Part shown: positions 46,791 through 57,421 of the stretch, one piece after another
Numbering within the stretch: position 1 is the stretch's first letter
How the letters are laid out: each line of letters begins with the position of its first letter
Assembly (NCBI GenBank): GCA_022559985.1
Contig: JAFJTR010000006.1
Span: 1-64,000 of the forward strand
Length of the DNA: 64,000 bases
Direction: 5' to 3'
From: Parastagonospora avenae f. sp. tritici 18332-5
Lineage: Eukaryota; Ascomycota; Dothideomycetes; Pleosporales; Phaeosphaeriaceae
Position numbers and translations under genes: made by a program
The notes under the pieces: model-generated
Seen by the model: the letters and a program-made list of their open reading frames with translations, nothing else
What the model was told of the DNA's origin: nothing
Database searches by the model: none

Positions 46791-47360
46791 TCAAAGAATC
46801 CTCTGTACGTATGAGAAGCACACAGATCTAATTTGATGAACAGAACAACTGAGGATTTGATCTGAGGGTATCTTAATGAAATGAACGCAGCTACGGTAAG
46901 ACAGGGAGCTGTTTAACCCACGCGGGTATCTCCCATCCATGCTCTTGATGTAGATTGGAAAGCTCGAAGCGCAAGGAAGCATCTCGGGTAACAATCTCGA
47001 GCACAGTGAAGTCGCGTAGTAGCCCTCTTGGACTACAGTAAGCTCTGAGATATCGTGGAAGACATCGGGACCTATTGAGATTGTTAGAAACGGTATGTGG
47101 TGTGCGAAGTGGAACATCTTACCAGCACATTTTTGCAAGCCATCCAGTAAGGCAGTCTCCTGCTACGTAGACCATGCCTTTGCGTTGGCTACAGAGGATT
47201 GGTACAGTGGTGTACTTCGGGGCTCAAACACTTGCAAGCGCTCGAATGTGACATCATACGCATTCTTCTCGACAAGATCTTCGAGTTTTGCGATCCACAA
47301 TCGTTTTCGTCTAATGTAACCATCAGGTTCGCATTGCTCTTGAGAATTGCGCCCAGCTGT
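46791..47360 (-). pseudogene. Decayed gene remnant of unknown family
   Basis: On the minus strand a coding-like frame (PDGYIRRKRLWIAKLEDLVE, then FERLQVFEPRSTPLYQ) runs into TAG at 47163-47165, continues in the same frame (QETALLDGLQKCAG) and crosses a good intron (47072-47122, GTAAGA...CTAAC...ATAG) into PDVFHDISELTVV and on to about 46791. Composition resembles the end of a class I methyltransferase, but I am not sure. One nonsense codon in an otherwise open frame suggests a recent pseudogene. The 5' part is not found. Confidence 0.4.
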
Positions 47361-47937
47361 TGCATGCCTCTATGACCTGGTAGATTTAAACTGCCTACCA
47401 TGTGCAAGGCTGTCGTCTTCCGACTTCCGCTTAGGAGGAGACTCGACCCTGGTTTCTGGCGTTGCATGTCTGCCACACTTTGTCGTCCCCTTCACCCCAG
47501 CTAAGCGGCACTGTACAGGACCTCCTTCTTGGTCTATGACATACTCGCAGCGAACAGAGCCTGCTGTTTAATGTGGCATGGACAGCGCGGACCATTTTCA
47601 GTGGTATTTGTTCCTCCCTTGTGGCATTGCGCGTATCTCGGGCCTCTCGGGCATTTCCTACACGTTGCGCCCGCTCGATCGTGCCGAGTCCTGTCGTCGC
47701 GGCTCTGTGAACAGGCCCACCCGACTCAGCCTGCCCTTGCCCGCCTTGGAGGCCATGCTGAATCAGACGAAGGGTCAAACGTGGGTGCGGGGACGGGCTT
47801 CCGCGGTGGCTCTTTGAGACGCGCCATGGCGCTCCGAGTATCGTGTGTATCGTGTGTCGTGCGGTATGATGCGGGCAGTGAATGACGGCGCGCTGCGGGC
47901 CGTTAGTTGGGAGGACAACACCACCACGATTACAACT

Positions 47938-48930
47938 ATGGCATCGCAGACACCAATAGCCCCTACGCTGGAGGCACTAGATTCCACATTAGGCTACAGC
48001 TTTGTACTTCCGGTGAGACGCATCAATGATGGCGACGACCTCGGGACGTCTCGTTCTTCCTTGCCAGCGAGGCCTATTCCGATATCATGGCCTTCATCTT
48101 CCAGCTCAACACTGCTATGTTACCTCGCTGGGTCTAGGACAAAGGAACAGGCACAAGATCAGCCAAGGGGTGAGAACTGAATGATGCCGACGTGGCCCTC
48201 CCACCCATCGTCCAGAACATTGCCAAGCTTCTCGAGACTCTTGCTGCTATCATTGAGGATGCACCCTCAGATCTAGGCCCCTGTCGTTTCGGCAACATCA
48301 GCTCCAGAGAGTAGTATAACTTGGTATAGGAGCAAGTGCCTAGGCTTCTCGACTAGCTTTTGCCCAAAGCTGTACTAGCATTTACAATCACATCTGATGC
48401 ACTAGCTAAAGTCGAACTAGAAGCATACCTTATTAGCAGTTTTGGCAGTTTACAGCGACTTGACTACGGTACTGGCCACGAGCTCAGCTTCCTCAGCTTC
48501 CTCAGCTTCCTCAGCTTCCTCAGCTTCCTCAGCTTCCTCAGATGTTTATAGAAGCTAGAAGCATTTTCTGCATTTAATAATAGAAATATCAAACGTGCTA
48601 TTGTCCTTGGTATTATTGCGCGATATCTCGCCCTCATCTGCTGTTTGATTTTAACTTACACACTTAACCCTGCTGGATCGCATGGAGTTTAGAGACTTAA
48701 CGATTATGCGTTTATACTCTATATTTTTAGCAGCGCACAGTTCTCGCCGCCTATTACCACTGCTGCAGACGTAGTCACAGAAGGCTCTCTAGTGGGAGCG
48801 CTTGACCCAGGACTCGTAGCCAAAGTCGAAGCTGTACAGCGCGAGAGGAAGTGATACATGCGACTAGATACCATCGCATAAGACTGCTGCTTTGGAGACC
48901 CTATTACCTCCCGTTGTCGGATTTTCAATA
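47938..48930 (+). pseudogene. PTPA (PP2A phosphatase activator, Rrd1/Rrd2) pseudogene
   Basis: Family peptides appear in order but in shifted frames with stops: RRINDGDD, then after a frameshift FFLASEAYSDIMAFIFQLNT, then a stop, PIVQNIAKLLETLAAIIED, stops at conserved Trp positions (SRE*YN and LLD*LLP), LISSFGSLQRLDYGTGHELS, an expanded 9-nt repeat, RCL*KLEAF, and TYTLNPAGSHG. Trp codons turned into TAG fit CpA-to-TpA change on the other strand, the repeat-induced-point-mutation pattern. An intact copy should exist elsewhere. PTPA proteins act on protein phosphatase 2A as proline isomerase-type activators. Confidence 0.85.
48485..48538 (+). repeat. Tandem 9-nt repeat, six copies
   Basis: Unit CAGCTTCCT repeated six times without change inside the PTPA pseudogene. 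It corresponds to reiterated Ser-Phe-Leu at a place where the family normally has one such triplet after GTGHEL. Confidence 0.9.
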
Positions 48931-49436
48931 GCCAGTGTCATTGCCTGCCAACTGTGCATGGTGGCTATGATACTTGCATAAACGAGGCAGCACACGCACC
49001 TTTGAAAGTCAAAACTCGACCCGATTTTTAAATCGTGCATGACGACAGCAACTTGCCGCGCATCTGCCGCGAATTGATGTAACAAATCTGGTAACAGGGA
49101 TTGATCGAGATCAAGTTATGGCGCTGTGCGTCCTGACAGCGATATGAAATTGTCACATCACAATCTGGGGCGGTTTGACCTGCACGCGGTCCGGACCGCA
49201 ATAGTACTACATGCAGTGCACCTCGTATGCTTTGCCACGGTTCGCTACACATTATTGAAAAAGGGCTTAAGGCAATGATGGACTTGACTGCGCCGGACAA
49301 CTCATCGCGCGTCTCCCAACCTCCTTGAAAGAGTGGATATGGTGAGCGTTGAGTGGTCCTCCAGTAGCGGGGTGGGTCCTTCTCGTTAAGACTGCAGGTA
49401 GCCCTGAACATTACTCGTTAGTTGAGTTCAGCCGGT
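48931..49436. other. Intergenic region
   Basis: Possibly the eroded end of the PTPA pseudogene, then the promoter of the BTB gene. No other feature. Confidence 0.35.
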
Positions 49437-51725
49437 ATGCATACAAGTATCAAGGCAGTCACCTCGAACATGACTTCTACCAACTTCTTCATCCCACAAA
49501 CATCGCGTTTTCTAATATTTAACCATCCATGTCGACGATCAATGGGGATGTGGATGTTGGCAAGCAACAGACGCTGCTTGCAATACAGCAAGGCGCCGTT
49601 ATGCAACGGCCTAGAATCTCGTTCGCATCTTTCACCTATCTTGGGTACACTGGAGCTGACTAGTTTCATTAGACCTTACATAGTTGAGTCGGTCACTCTT
49701 CGCATCGGCCCTGCACGTAAGAAGTACTTTGTCTCGTCGAGCCTATTGCAAAATCAAACATGGATTGATTCCTCCCGGAGCCGCATAGAGTTGCCAGACA
49801 TTGACGAGAACACCGGTCATATCCTGGTCCATTACCTATACACCGGTACCTACCAAACGCTCGACAACATCGAAGAGTCTGCAGTGGAGGACACGCATGT
49901 CGAATTCAGAAGAGCGTTCTCAGCATACGTCATGGCAAACACATACCAACTTGCTGGGTTGCAGCAGTTGGCGATGCATGAGATCGAATCTTTCGGCAGA
50001 GACATGACCGTTTTTGACATTCTCGCTGCAATTGACGAAGACTTCTCGAGACTACCAGACAGTGCGATCAGTTTTGAAGAGTACTTGATGGTGAAAGCCA
50101 GAAATGCGTTCGAAAAGGACCATGCCGTGTTCTTGGAAGACGGGACCTTCGACCGTATCAACAGCGTCGCGCTTAGCAAGATCTTGGCAAGATGCGTGAT
50201 GCAACTTTACAAGGACAAGGTTACACATATGCTCAGGGTCGAGGGATCATTGTGTCAATCTCCTGAGAAGTACAAGGCTGCACCCAGCATGGAGGCGAAT
50301 GGGGTGGAGGTGCGCAGTGACAGCGAGGTGAACGATGGCAAAGCTCAAGAGCAAGTGCCCATAGAAGAAGCGTCTGCACATACTGGCCAAGCACTCGCGG
50401 TAGACGAAGGAAACTCATTTGCTCAAACTGGCAAGAAGAAGAAGGGAAAGAAGGGCTTGAGACAGGACCCGAACGATGAAGTACTGCCATTTCCCGAGCC
50501 GCAGCTAGTGTCCGAGGTTGAGCCATTACAGGACGGCATTCCACCCACACTACTCGAGCCAGAGCCGGTGCCTGAACCTGAGCCAGTGCTTGTAGACGAC
50601 CCACGGGCATTCTCGTTAGGTGCTGGGTCAAAGGGCAAGAACAAAAAGAAGAAAGGCGCTGTTGAAGAACCAGAGCCCACTCCACCAGAACCTGAATTGC
50701 CTGCGGAACCTGAACCAGTCCCTGAACCAGAGCCCTTCAAGGAGGACGACCGATGGGGATTTGAGATTGCAAAGAAGAAAACAAAGAAAGGTGAATCCCC
50801 GTGGTCTGAACCGCTGGCTGAGCCTGAACCGCCTGCAGAACCTGGACCTGTCGAGGAGCAGCAGGTATCGCCTGCACCTGAGCTAGCGAAAGTAGAAGAC
50901 CCTGGGGGCTCTTGGACTGCACTCACAATTGTGCCGAAGAAAAAGAAGAAGAAATCTGCATCTGAACTGCCTGCTGAACCTGCACCTGTAGAGGAGCAGC
51001 AAGTATTGCCTGCGCCTGAGCCAGCGAGCGTAGAAGACCCGGCGGGTTCTTCGGCCGCGCCCTCAACGACGTTGAAGAAGAAAAAGAAGAAGGACAGGAT
51101 GATAGTAGAGCCGCCGCCGACGCCCCCAGGGCCAGAGCTACCTTCAAGAATCGAGCCAGTGCAGTCAGATGTGCCTTCGCCACTTCCTCTCACGCAAGAA
51201 CCATCACCTGTACCCGAGCAAGTGAACGGAGAGGCCCCATCGACCATTTGGGGTACGACCACATTATCATTGAAGAAGAAAAAGAAGAAGAGCAAGGGGA
51301 TAGTAGAGGAAGCAGAAGTGGAGAAACCTTTGTCACCGCCGCCTGAGCTAAATGGGGAGTGGAAGGATGATCTGAGTCCACCTCCTAAGATGGTGGTTGC
51401 CAATGAAGGGTCGGGAAGTTTGAGCAATGCTGTCTTCTCAAAGAAGGAAAGGAAAAGGCTGAGAAAGACGCTGAGTGATAGGGAACAGCTGAGGGTAGAG
51501 GGACAAGTCGCAGTGGACTCAGCAGCTACGAATACGGGCGAATTGGCTTCCGTAGCAGTGGGAGATCTTGAAAGAACAGAAGGTAAGGTAGCTTCATCTA
51601 GGAAAGGAGCTGAGGTCTGTCCCACTCTTGTCGAGCATTTTTCGGAAAGTGGAGGATGGAGAGGCTGTAGCACGTGTCGGGCTTGGGTTGGTCAAGCTAA
51701 TGCTGAGTTGGCTCTAACGAGATAA
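49437..51725 (+). CDS. BTB/POZ-domain protein with poly-lysine repeat modules
   Basis: Open frame with the first in-frame ATG at 49437 (762 residues); the unusual first 70 residues suggest the true start, or a first intron, lies further in. A BTB fold is visible at about 80-210 (SVTLRIGPARKKYFVSSSLL, ILVHYLYTGTYQTL, ANTYQLAGLQQLAMHEIE). The second half is disordered, with six Lys clusters (KKKKGKKG, KNKKKKG, KKKTKKG and three KKKKKK) separated by Pro/Glu-rich segments sharing VEEQQV.PAPE and VEDP. This arrangement recurs in fungal BTB proteins of unknown function. The end has a small Cys motif (RGCSTCRAW). Partner or ligase link (Cul3-type) is only inferred. Confidence 0.7.
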   Translation: MHTSIKAVTSNMTSTNFFIPQTSRFLIFNHPCRRSMGMWMLASNRRCLQYSKAPLCNGLESRSHLSPILGTLELTSFIRPYIVESVTLRIGPARKKYFVSSSLLQNQTWIDSSRSRIELPDIDENTGHILVHYLYTGTYQTLDNIEESAVEDTHVEFRRAFSAYVMANTYQLAGLQQLAMHEIESFGRDMTVFDILAAIDEDFSRLPDSAISFEEYLMVKARNAFEKDHAVFLEDGTFDRINSVALSKILARCVMQLYKDKVTHMLRVEGSLCQSPEKYKAAPSMEANGVEVRSDSEVNDGKAQEQVPIEEASAHTGQALAVDEGNSFAQTGKKKKGKKGLRQDPNDEVLPFPEPQLVSEVEPLQDGIPPTLLEPEPVPEPEPVLVDDPRAFSLGAGSKGKNKKKKGAVEEPEPTPPEPELPAEPEPVPEPEPFKEDDRWGFEIAKKKTKKGESPWSEPLAEPEPPAEPGPVEEQQVSPAPELAKVEDPGGSWTALTIVPKKKKKKSASELPAEPAPVEEQQVLPAPEPASVEDPAGSSAAPSTTLKKKKKKDRMIVEPPPTPPGPELPSRIEPVQSDVPSPLPLTQEPSPVPEQVNGEAPSTIWGTTTLSLKKKKKKSKGIVEEAEVEKPLSPPPELNGEWKDDLSPPPKMVVANEGSGSLSNAVFSKKERKRLRKTLSDREQLRVEGQVAVDSAATNTGELASVAVGDLERTEGKVASSRKGAEVCPTLVEHFSESGGWRGCSTCRAWVGQANAELALTR

Positions 51726-51984
51726 CACATTCCTTGATGCTTTCAAATCTACATTCGCGGTGCGTCATTAATTTCGGTCTATACTCTTGTGTGTTGTAAT
51801 TTCGTACTTTTTCGGTCTCAAACAAAATGAAAGTCGTGATATTGTGAAGGTAATCACTAGGTTTGGCATTTGGATAGTTATGCTCGTTTAATTGAAGTTA
51901 CGTAATAGGGCTGGTTGAATTAAAATTCGATACATGGTCTAATGCGGACACTAGTAGTAAGTGAGTCTACGGCGAGTGCGGGAC

Positions 51985-53871
51985 CTACGTGAAGAATGGG
52001 GTAGTCTCGAATGCCCGACATGCCTCGTCCTCGGTATCAACCACAATGCGAGATGGAGTGGAACGTGGGCAAAAGAACGAGAAGACCTTGCCAATATGTT
52101 CGGGCCACTCGTCGTGCTCGACGTGCGCCACATAGAAACCATCATCCGCTGGCTTCTGGGGCTGAGTAATGAAAAGCTTTGTTACTACAGGTACAAAGTC
52201 CTCAGGTCCAAAGTTTAGCAAGGCAGGATTTAAGGGTTGAGCTTCATTGACTGGAATGTCGCCACTATCGCTCGATGCATCAGTGATCGCGTAAGCGAAA
52301 ATGTCATCTCCAACACGGAGCCATTTCGAAAAGTGTTCGACAGCCTTGACTGGTCGGTTGCGATACTGACCGCAGTATACAGCGAGATCGCAAGTTGGAA
52401 TCTGGCTGATGGCGGGAAACTGCTCCCTGAAGGCTTTTGCGAAGCGGTCAATGGCATCCGACTGGTGCAATTTACATGGATCAGATCCAAAGATACGCTT
52501 AAATGTCTGTTCCGCTGAGTTCTTCGTTGCGTAGCCAATGTGAAACCTACTATCGCAACGACCTGCTCGAGTGAGAGCAGGGTCAAGCTTTTCCGGGTGG
52601 TTGGTTGTCATGATGAGCAGGTACCCATCAACAGCATCAGCTTCATCTATCGTATTGAGGAGACCGCTCAAAATGATGCTCTTCTTGGATGATGATGGCG
52701 CAGATTTGTGGTGTTTCTTAGACTTGACCGTTGAGTCAGACCAGTTACCGTCTTGTGACTCTCCATCTGTGACATGCTCTTCCATGAATCGAAGGATCAT
52801 TTGATTTGTCGCCTCGAATTTGTTCACCTGAGCTTTGAACTCTTCTTGCCAGATCCCGATACTACGGTCAATGAAATTGACTGCGTCGCTCTTGTCGAAC
52901 GTCTCGCTCTTGTCGAACGTCTCGCTCTCGTTCAAGTGCTGGAGCTTAGTCTTGACTGGAAGGGCGCGATTGCCCACGTCCGCCGAGGATGCATCAATGC
53001 CTTCTAAAATCACCACACAAGGTATGGGTAGCTTAGTAAATGCATCTTTTAGATCCTCGTCGTCCATGTTCTGCAGATTGATGATAGCCAACTGGACTCC
53101 TGCATGTGAGCTTATCGCCACTGACAATGACGTCTTACTTGTACCCGGAGGTCCGCTGAGCAAGAAACCATGTCTGTATGGTCGATTAGTAGCTCGATAC
53201 AATGCCTTGGAATCCTCGTGAAAGAAATCTTCGACCTCTCGCTGTATCTGCTTCATCATCTCCGGCTCCATGTCGATGGAAGACAACGGACGCTTGTCGC
53301 GCGAGCCGTAGTCGACTGAACCAGCTGTGATGTTGACAACATCAAGTTGCTCGCTCATTGACACTTTTTGTCCGATGTGATCTAGCAGCTCGTTGATTGG
53401 TTCGTTGGAGCGGCCGAAGCAACGTACAGTTAGCTGCTAGAACGTATCGGCATCTTGATCTTCGTTGTCCTCTTGTGTTGATCTGGTGTCAATGATCGTG
53501 TTTGCTTTATCAAGAATAAACAAGGCATCGTTGAACAAGAACATCTGCTTCAAACTGCCGACAATTGGTTGCAGCTCTCCGTTGATGTCTCGCTCCTCAT
53601 GGCGTCCACGGGCATTGAGCCAGGAATCGCTCGCCTTTACAGTGCTCTTGCGCACGAAGTTGCGCAATCCCTTCTGTAAAGCATCATGCGGGCTCAGCGT
53701 GATCGAGCTAGTAGCTTGTGTTTGGAAGAACCGTAAAACAGTTCGTAAAGTTGCGGGTATGAATGTGCAAGCAAAATGCATAGCGATCAGCGCTGCGACA
53801 AGCCACAAAAAATTCATACCAGTGCGCTTCTTTACCTGTTCGGCAAATTTCTTGAGGATCTCGGTCTCCAT
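51985..53871 (-). CDS. BCS1-like AAA ATPase, interrupted by one in-frame TAG
   Basis: One frame of 629 codons from ATG at 53871, broken only by TAG at 53437-53439 (codon 145). Before it come a membrane segment (LWLVAALIAMHFACTFIPA) and the first part of a BCS1-N-like domain (KQMFLFNDALFILDKA). Directly after it the domain continues (QLTVRCFGRSNEPINELLDH), followed by the AAA module: Walker A GPPGTSKT, a Walker-B-like ILEGIDA with Gly where the family usually has Asp, and AGRCDSRFHIGYA. The TAG is followed by CAG CTA, a stop-CAR-YYA readthrough context. It is either read through or a single-mutation pseudogene. An in-frame intron ending at that TAG (donor GTAAAG) is possible but would remove conserved domain. 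Mitochondrial or ER location is not determined. Confidence 0.75.
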
Positions 53872-55205
53872 TTGCTGTTATAACTAAGTTTTGTCTGTCT
53901 CGCCCTGTACTGCACCAATGAACTACGAAGAAAGCGAGATTGGGGTGACGATAGGCTTCTCTTCTGGCCTACGGTCGCCTTCCCGAGTTCCATAATCATC
54001 ATTGCTCTGCCCATCAACGCGACCAGAAGCTCTACTACCACGTGACATTTCTGTATACGTGGAAAGAGTACTGCGAGATATAGGTGGAGAATCGGTGAGC
54101 GTGTGGAGGGCGAATGGAGTAATGACAGATGTTGTGTAATACAATAGGCCTGACTGCGAATTTTCATGTTCCACAAGCCATATCAGCCGGGACATATATA
54201 ACGGTATTGAGGCCTGTTCATTGTGAAGTTCGAAAATATATACGTTCGAGATGTGAGTATACAGTGTCTGCGTCGTATAATGTTGGGTTGACAATGAAAA
54301 AGTTGTACAGTGTCCGGAACAGGGAGTGCGTACAGAAGTCATCTTGCGGGCGCTTCGCACATAGTTTCTATGCGACACGCAGGAGACATTGGGACTTCTG
54401 TGATTAATAAATATGCTACCCATTGAAAATGAGAATAATATATCTTGCGTTGACTTAGATCGGGTGTCGCCATCTGCTCAAAGTGTCGAGAGGGGCAGTA
54501 CACGAAGCCAGAGACGCTTTCCTACATGTCTCGAACGAGGCATTATTATTGAATATCGTCTATGCAGTGATCTGACCGACGCTGCACGAGCAGCACAATG
54601 ACTACCTGGGTAGTAGTTTTGTGAGCATCTCAAAACTGAACCTTTACCATGAGGGCAGTGAACAAACAGCGGTATTTGACCGGGTGAATGATATGTGCCA
54701 AACTGAAAGTCTTCATGAAGTCCTCTTCTGGTATTATAAGTGGAGTGGGAACAATGTCCTTGTTGGTGTGAGGACGAGCAAAGTGAGACGAAGCAATCAA
54801 ATCCTGAAAGGGTGATCGCTAACCGCGTTTGGACTAGACCCCATCCCACGCCTCAGGCAACGGCGTACAGAACACCCGTCCAACATGTCTCAAACAACAC
54901 ATGTCTCAAAATCTCATCTGCCGGGCCAACGCATGTTCCTTGCAGTCTCGAACGCCCCCGATCAGTTCGCTCGCCCGCGACCATGACCTTGGCTATAACA
55001 GACCGCATGACTCTCCACTCTCGCGGCGGTCACGATCTCATGCGATGCATTTCAAGATTTGACGCGGCTTAATAGCGGCCACGCGTAGCTATAATGAACT
55101 ACTTTCCTGATTATGCATATGGAAGTCAGCGCTGGTTGCACGTTCCCGTTTCCCTTCTTTTCGCCCTTTCTATATTCTTATCGTGATGATCATCGTTGTT
55201 GAGCA
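53872..55205. other. Intergenic region
   Basis: Overlapping short frames on both strands with no recognisable motif; one (54045 leftward, 41 codons) is basic and could be chance. A 14-nt direct repeat CAACATGTCTCAAA-like occurs at about 54882-54910. Confidence 0.35.
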
Positions 55206-56394
55206 ATGACACAATTACTTTCTCTACCACATTCGTTCCTAGTATCTCTTTTCTCGTTATGTTTAATATGGAACGTTGTCAGCGCGCAAATGATTGGGTC
55301 GTGGGTAGGTGACCAGCGACTCCAGGGACGGCAGAACGGTCAGAATGGTCAGCCGGATACGAGCGCATTCAACATTGTCAACGGGCGTCTCTTCACACCG
55401 GGGCTTGGGATAATACTTGCAGTACGCCTCTATCACTATGTGCATCGCGCGCGGACTAATCATTATGCAGCCCCAGCCCTTCACCCCCATGGGCGGCGAC
55501 TTCCTTCACATTGCGCTCGACGTCGCCGGCGATGGCAAACTACCCGTTCCACCACGCTCAATATCCGACCCGTTGACACAAGTCTACAACTTCACACTCT
55601 TCCTCACATCCATCCCTCTACAAAAGAACTTCACAATCTCCAACATCACAACCGCCACGCCACCTTTCGCAGACATCATGCAGCAAGAACTCGGGCAAAC
55701 CGTCAAACACATCAACTTCGAATGGCCCGAATGTCTCGTCGGAGATGGCCAGGACACTCAAGGTACCCAGCGCGGCGAATACAACATCTCTATACACCAA
55801 AACTTCAGACTCAATGGCGCGGACCGCTACAGTATTTTCAATCTCCCGATTAGTGTTACGAATAGTATCAACCGCTTTCCTGGCGCGGGGCAACTGAGTA
55901 CGAAGCCTATCCCGGGGCCGTTGAGTGCGAACGGTGGAAGGATGAACTGCGATTTGATATCCAATCCGATGATGGACTTCAACACATTGGTCAGCAGTGT
56001 GAACAACCCTCCAGGCCAGCCCTTCCAGGACATCCAGATTGAGACGAGCGCCAGGAGTGATGGTGGTCAGGTTGGTGGACCGGGACAGGGTGGAGGGAAC
56101 GGAAACAATGGTGGAAATGGCAACGGCAACGGAAATGGAGGCAACAACTTCGGGAATGGCAATGGGAACGGAGGAAATAACTTTGGGAATGGAAATGGCA
56201 ATGGAGGAAGCAACTTTGAAAATGGTGGAAACAATGGTGGTAATGGGAACGGCCAAGGCCAAGGCCAAATCGCACCGAACAACGGATCGCCGGGACAGGC
56301 AATCGGGGGCGCGGCGGAAGTGATTGGTGTCTCCATCTGGGCTATGATCATGCTATCGACCACGATAGTTTTGTTCACTGCGATAGTTTGGTGA
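55206..56394 (+). CDS. Secreted Gly/Asn-rich protein with C-terminal membrane or GPI signal
   Basis: Two exons (55206-55421, 55471-56394) join as GLGIILAPQPFTPMGGDF over a 49-nt intron to give 379 residues. A signal peptide (about 1-28, ending NVVSA) is followed by a compact conserved-looking domain with Asn-glycosylation sites (NFTLFL, NFTISN). From about 290 there is a Gly/Asn repeat (units of NGNGGNNFG), then a hydrophobic end (WAMIMLSTTIVLFTAIVW). The end could be a GPI-attachment signal or a membrane anchor. A cell-wall or surface role is inferred; I do not recognise the domain. Confidence 0.7.
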
Positions 56395-56456
56395 TGCGTC
56401 GATGCAATAATGAAGAAATGTTTGCAGAAAGGAATCATTTCTCGTGTTCGCCTCGT

Positions 56457-57421
56457 CTAACTGCGTCTCCAGAGCCTCCACCTTCTCTCCCTCTGCTGCC
56501 CACCTTCCACGTCCGTAACCCCCTGTCTCGCCGCACCTAATGCGTTTTCGCGTCCTAGTACACTCTGGCCAGCCCAAAAGTATCGCCAATTCGTCACTGG
56601 TGGTGTTGTCGTGGCTGGTGCAGCAGTGGGCTCTACAACAGTCATTGGCTCTACCACTGCCGTTTCGGCAGCCTCTTCCTCCTCGTACGCCTCCATATCT
56701 TCTTTCGAAATATATGCTGTTCGACATATCGGACATGTTGTCTTTCGCAACACAAACCACGATACGAGACACTCGGCGTGGAAGGTGTGGGAGCAATTGC
56801 GGAGTTTCAGGATAGCGTCAGCCTCGGTGGGAGGAGGCGTGGTGGGATTTGTAGCAGCTTCATCAACGGTAGATGTATCTGATTGGGCTAGGAGTGCAGC
56901 TTCCGGTGGTGCCGGGGCATGGAGGGCTGAGAGACATATCGCGCTATGGTGGTTATCAGCGAGAATTATTCAAGCAAGAAGATGTAGCCTACCATTCATG
57001 TTCAGACGTCGAAGCACTATCCGGGACAACGAGTGCTTGTTCTCTCTGCTCAAGTTCGCCATTTACTGGCTCTTTGGCCTCTCCCGCCACATCCGACGCA
57101 TCGGCAAACTGCTTCAGGCGTTCCCTTGCCTCTGCTCTTCGAAGCGCTGGTTTCTTAACCTTGACAGCTCTCGCAGGCAAGGGCTGTGGACCACGTCGTT
57201 TTCTTTTTATGCAAAACACACAAAGACTATACATGTGGCGTTAGCACCCCGACCCGTTCCGGCGGATGCGATGGAACTTACAAAGGCGCAAAGACCACAA
57301 CGACAAATACCGGAATCAGAAATGCAAACGCAGTCGGCGTCATACCACTTTGCCCGACTGTATTGCTCCATTCCCTCTTCTCCAGGCTCGCAAATGAATC
57401 GTGACTCGATATCGCCGGCAT
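56457..57421 (-). CDS. RING-H2 finger membrane protein (probable E3 ubiquitin ligase)
   Basis: Three exons (57421-57282, 57226-56993, 56943-56457) give 286 residues. One membrane helix in exon 1 to 2 (AFAFLIPVFVVVVFAPFLCVF), a basic/charged linker, then a RING-H2: ECAICLSALH at the third exon start, a 40-residue low-complexity insert, and the rest (LRNCSHTFHAECLVSWFVLR, TTCPICRTAY). The last cysteine pair is CPIC. The join that brings HEC to AIC places the first RING cysteine across an intron. The architecture fits ATL-type ligases of secretory membranes. Substrate unknown. Confidence 0.8.

Noticed and set aside
50423..51673. 416-codon frame antisense to the BTB gene
   Set aside because: Mirror of the repetitive Lys/Pro/Glu coding region; gives a Ser/Phe-rich low-complexity product.
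53437..53641. Intron from GTAAAG to the TAG in the BCS1-like gene
   Set aside because: It keeps frame but lacks a good branch site near the acceptor and would delete the part resembling the BCS1 N-terminal domain. Kept only as an alternative.
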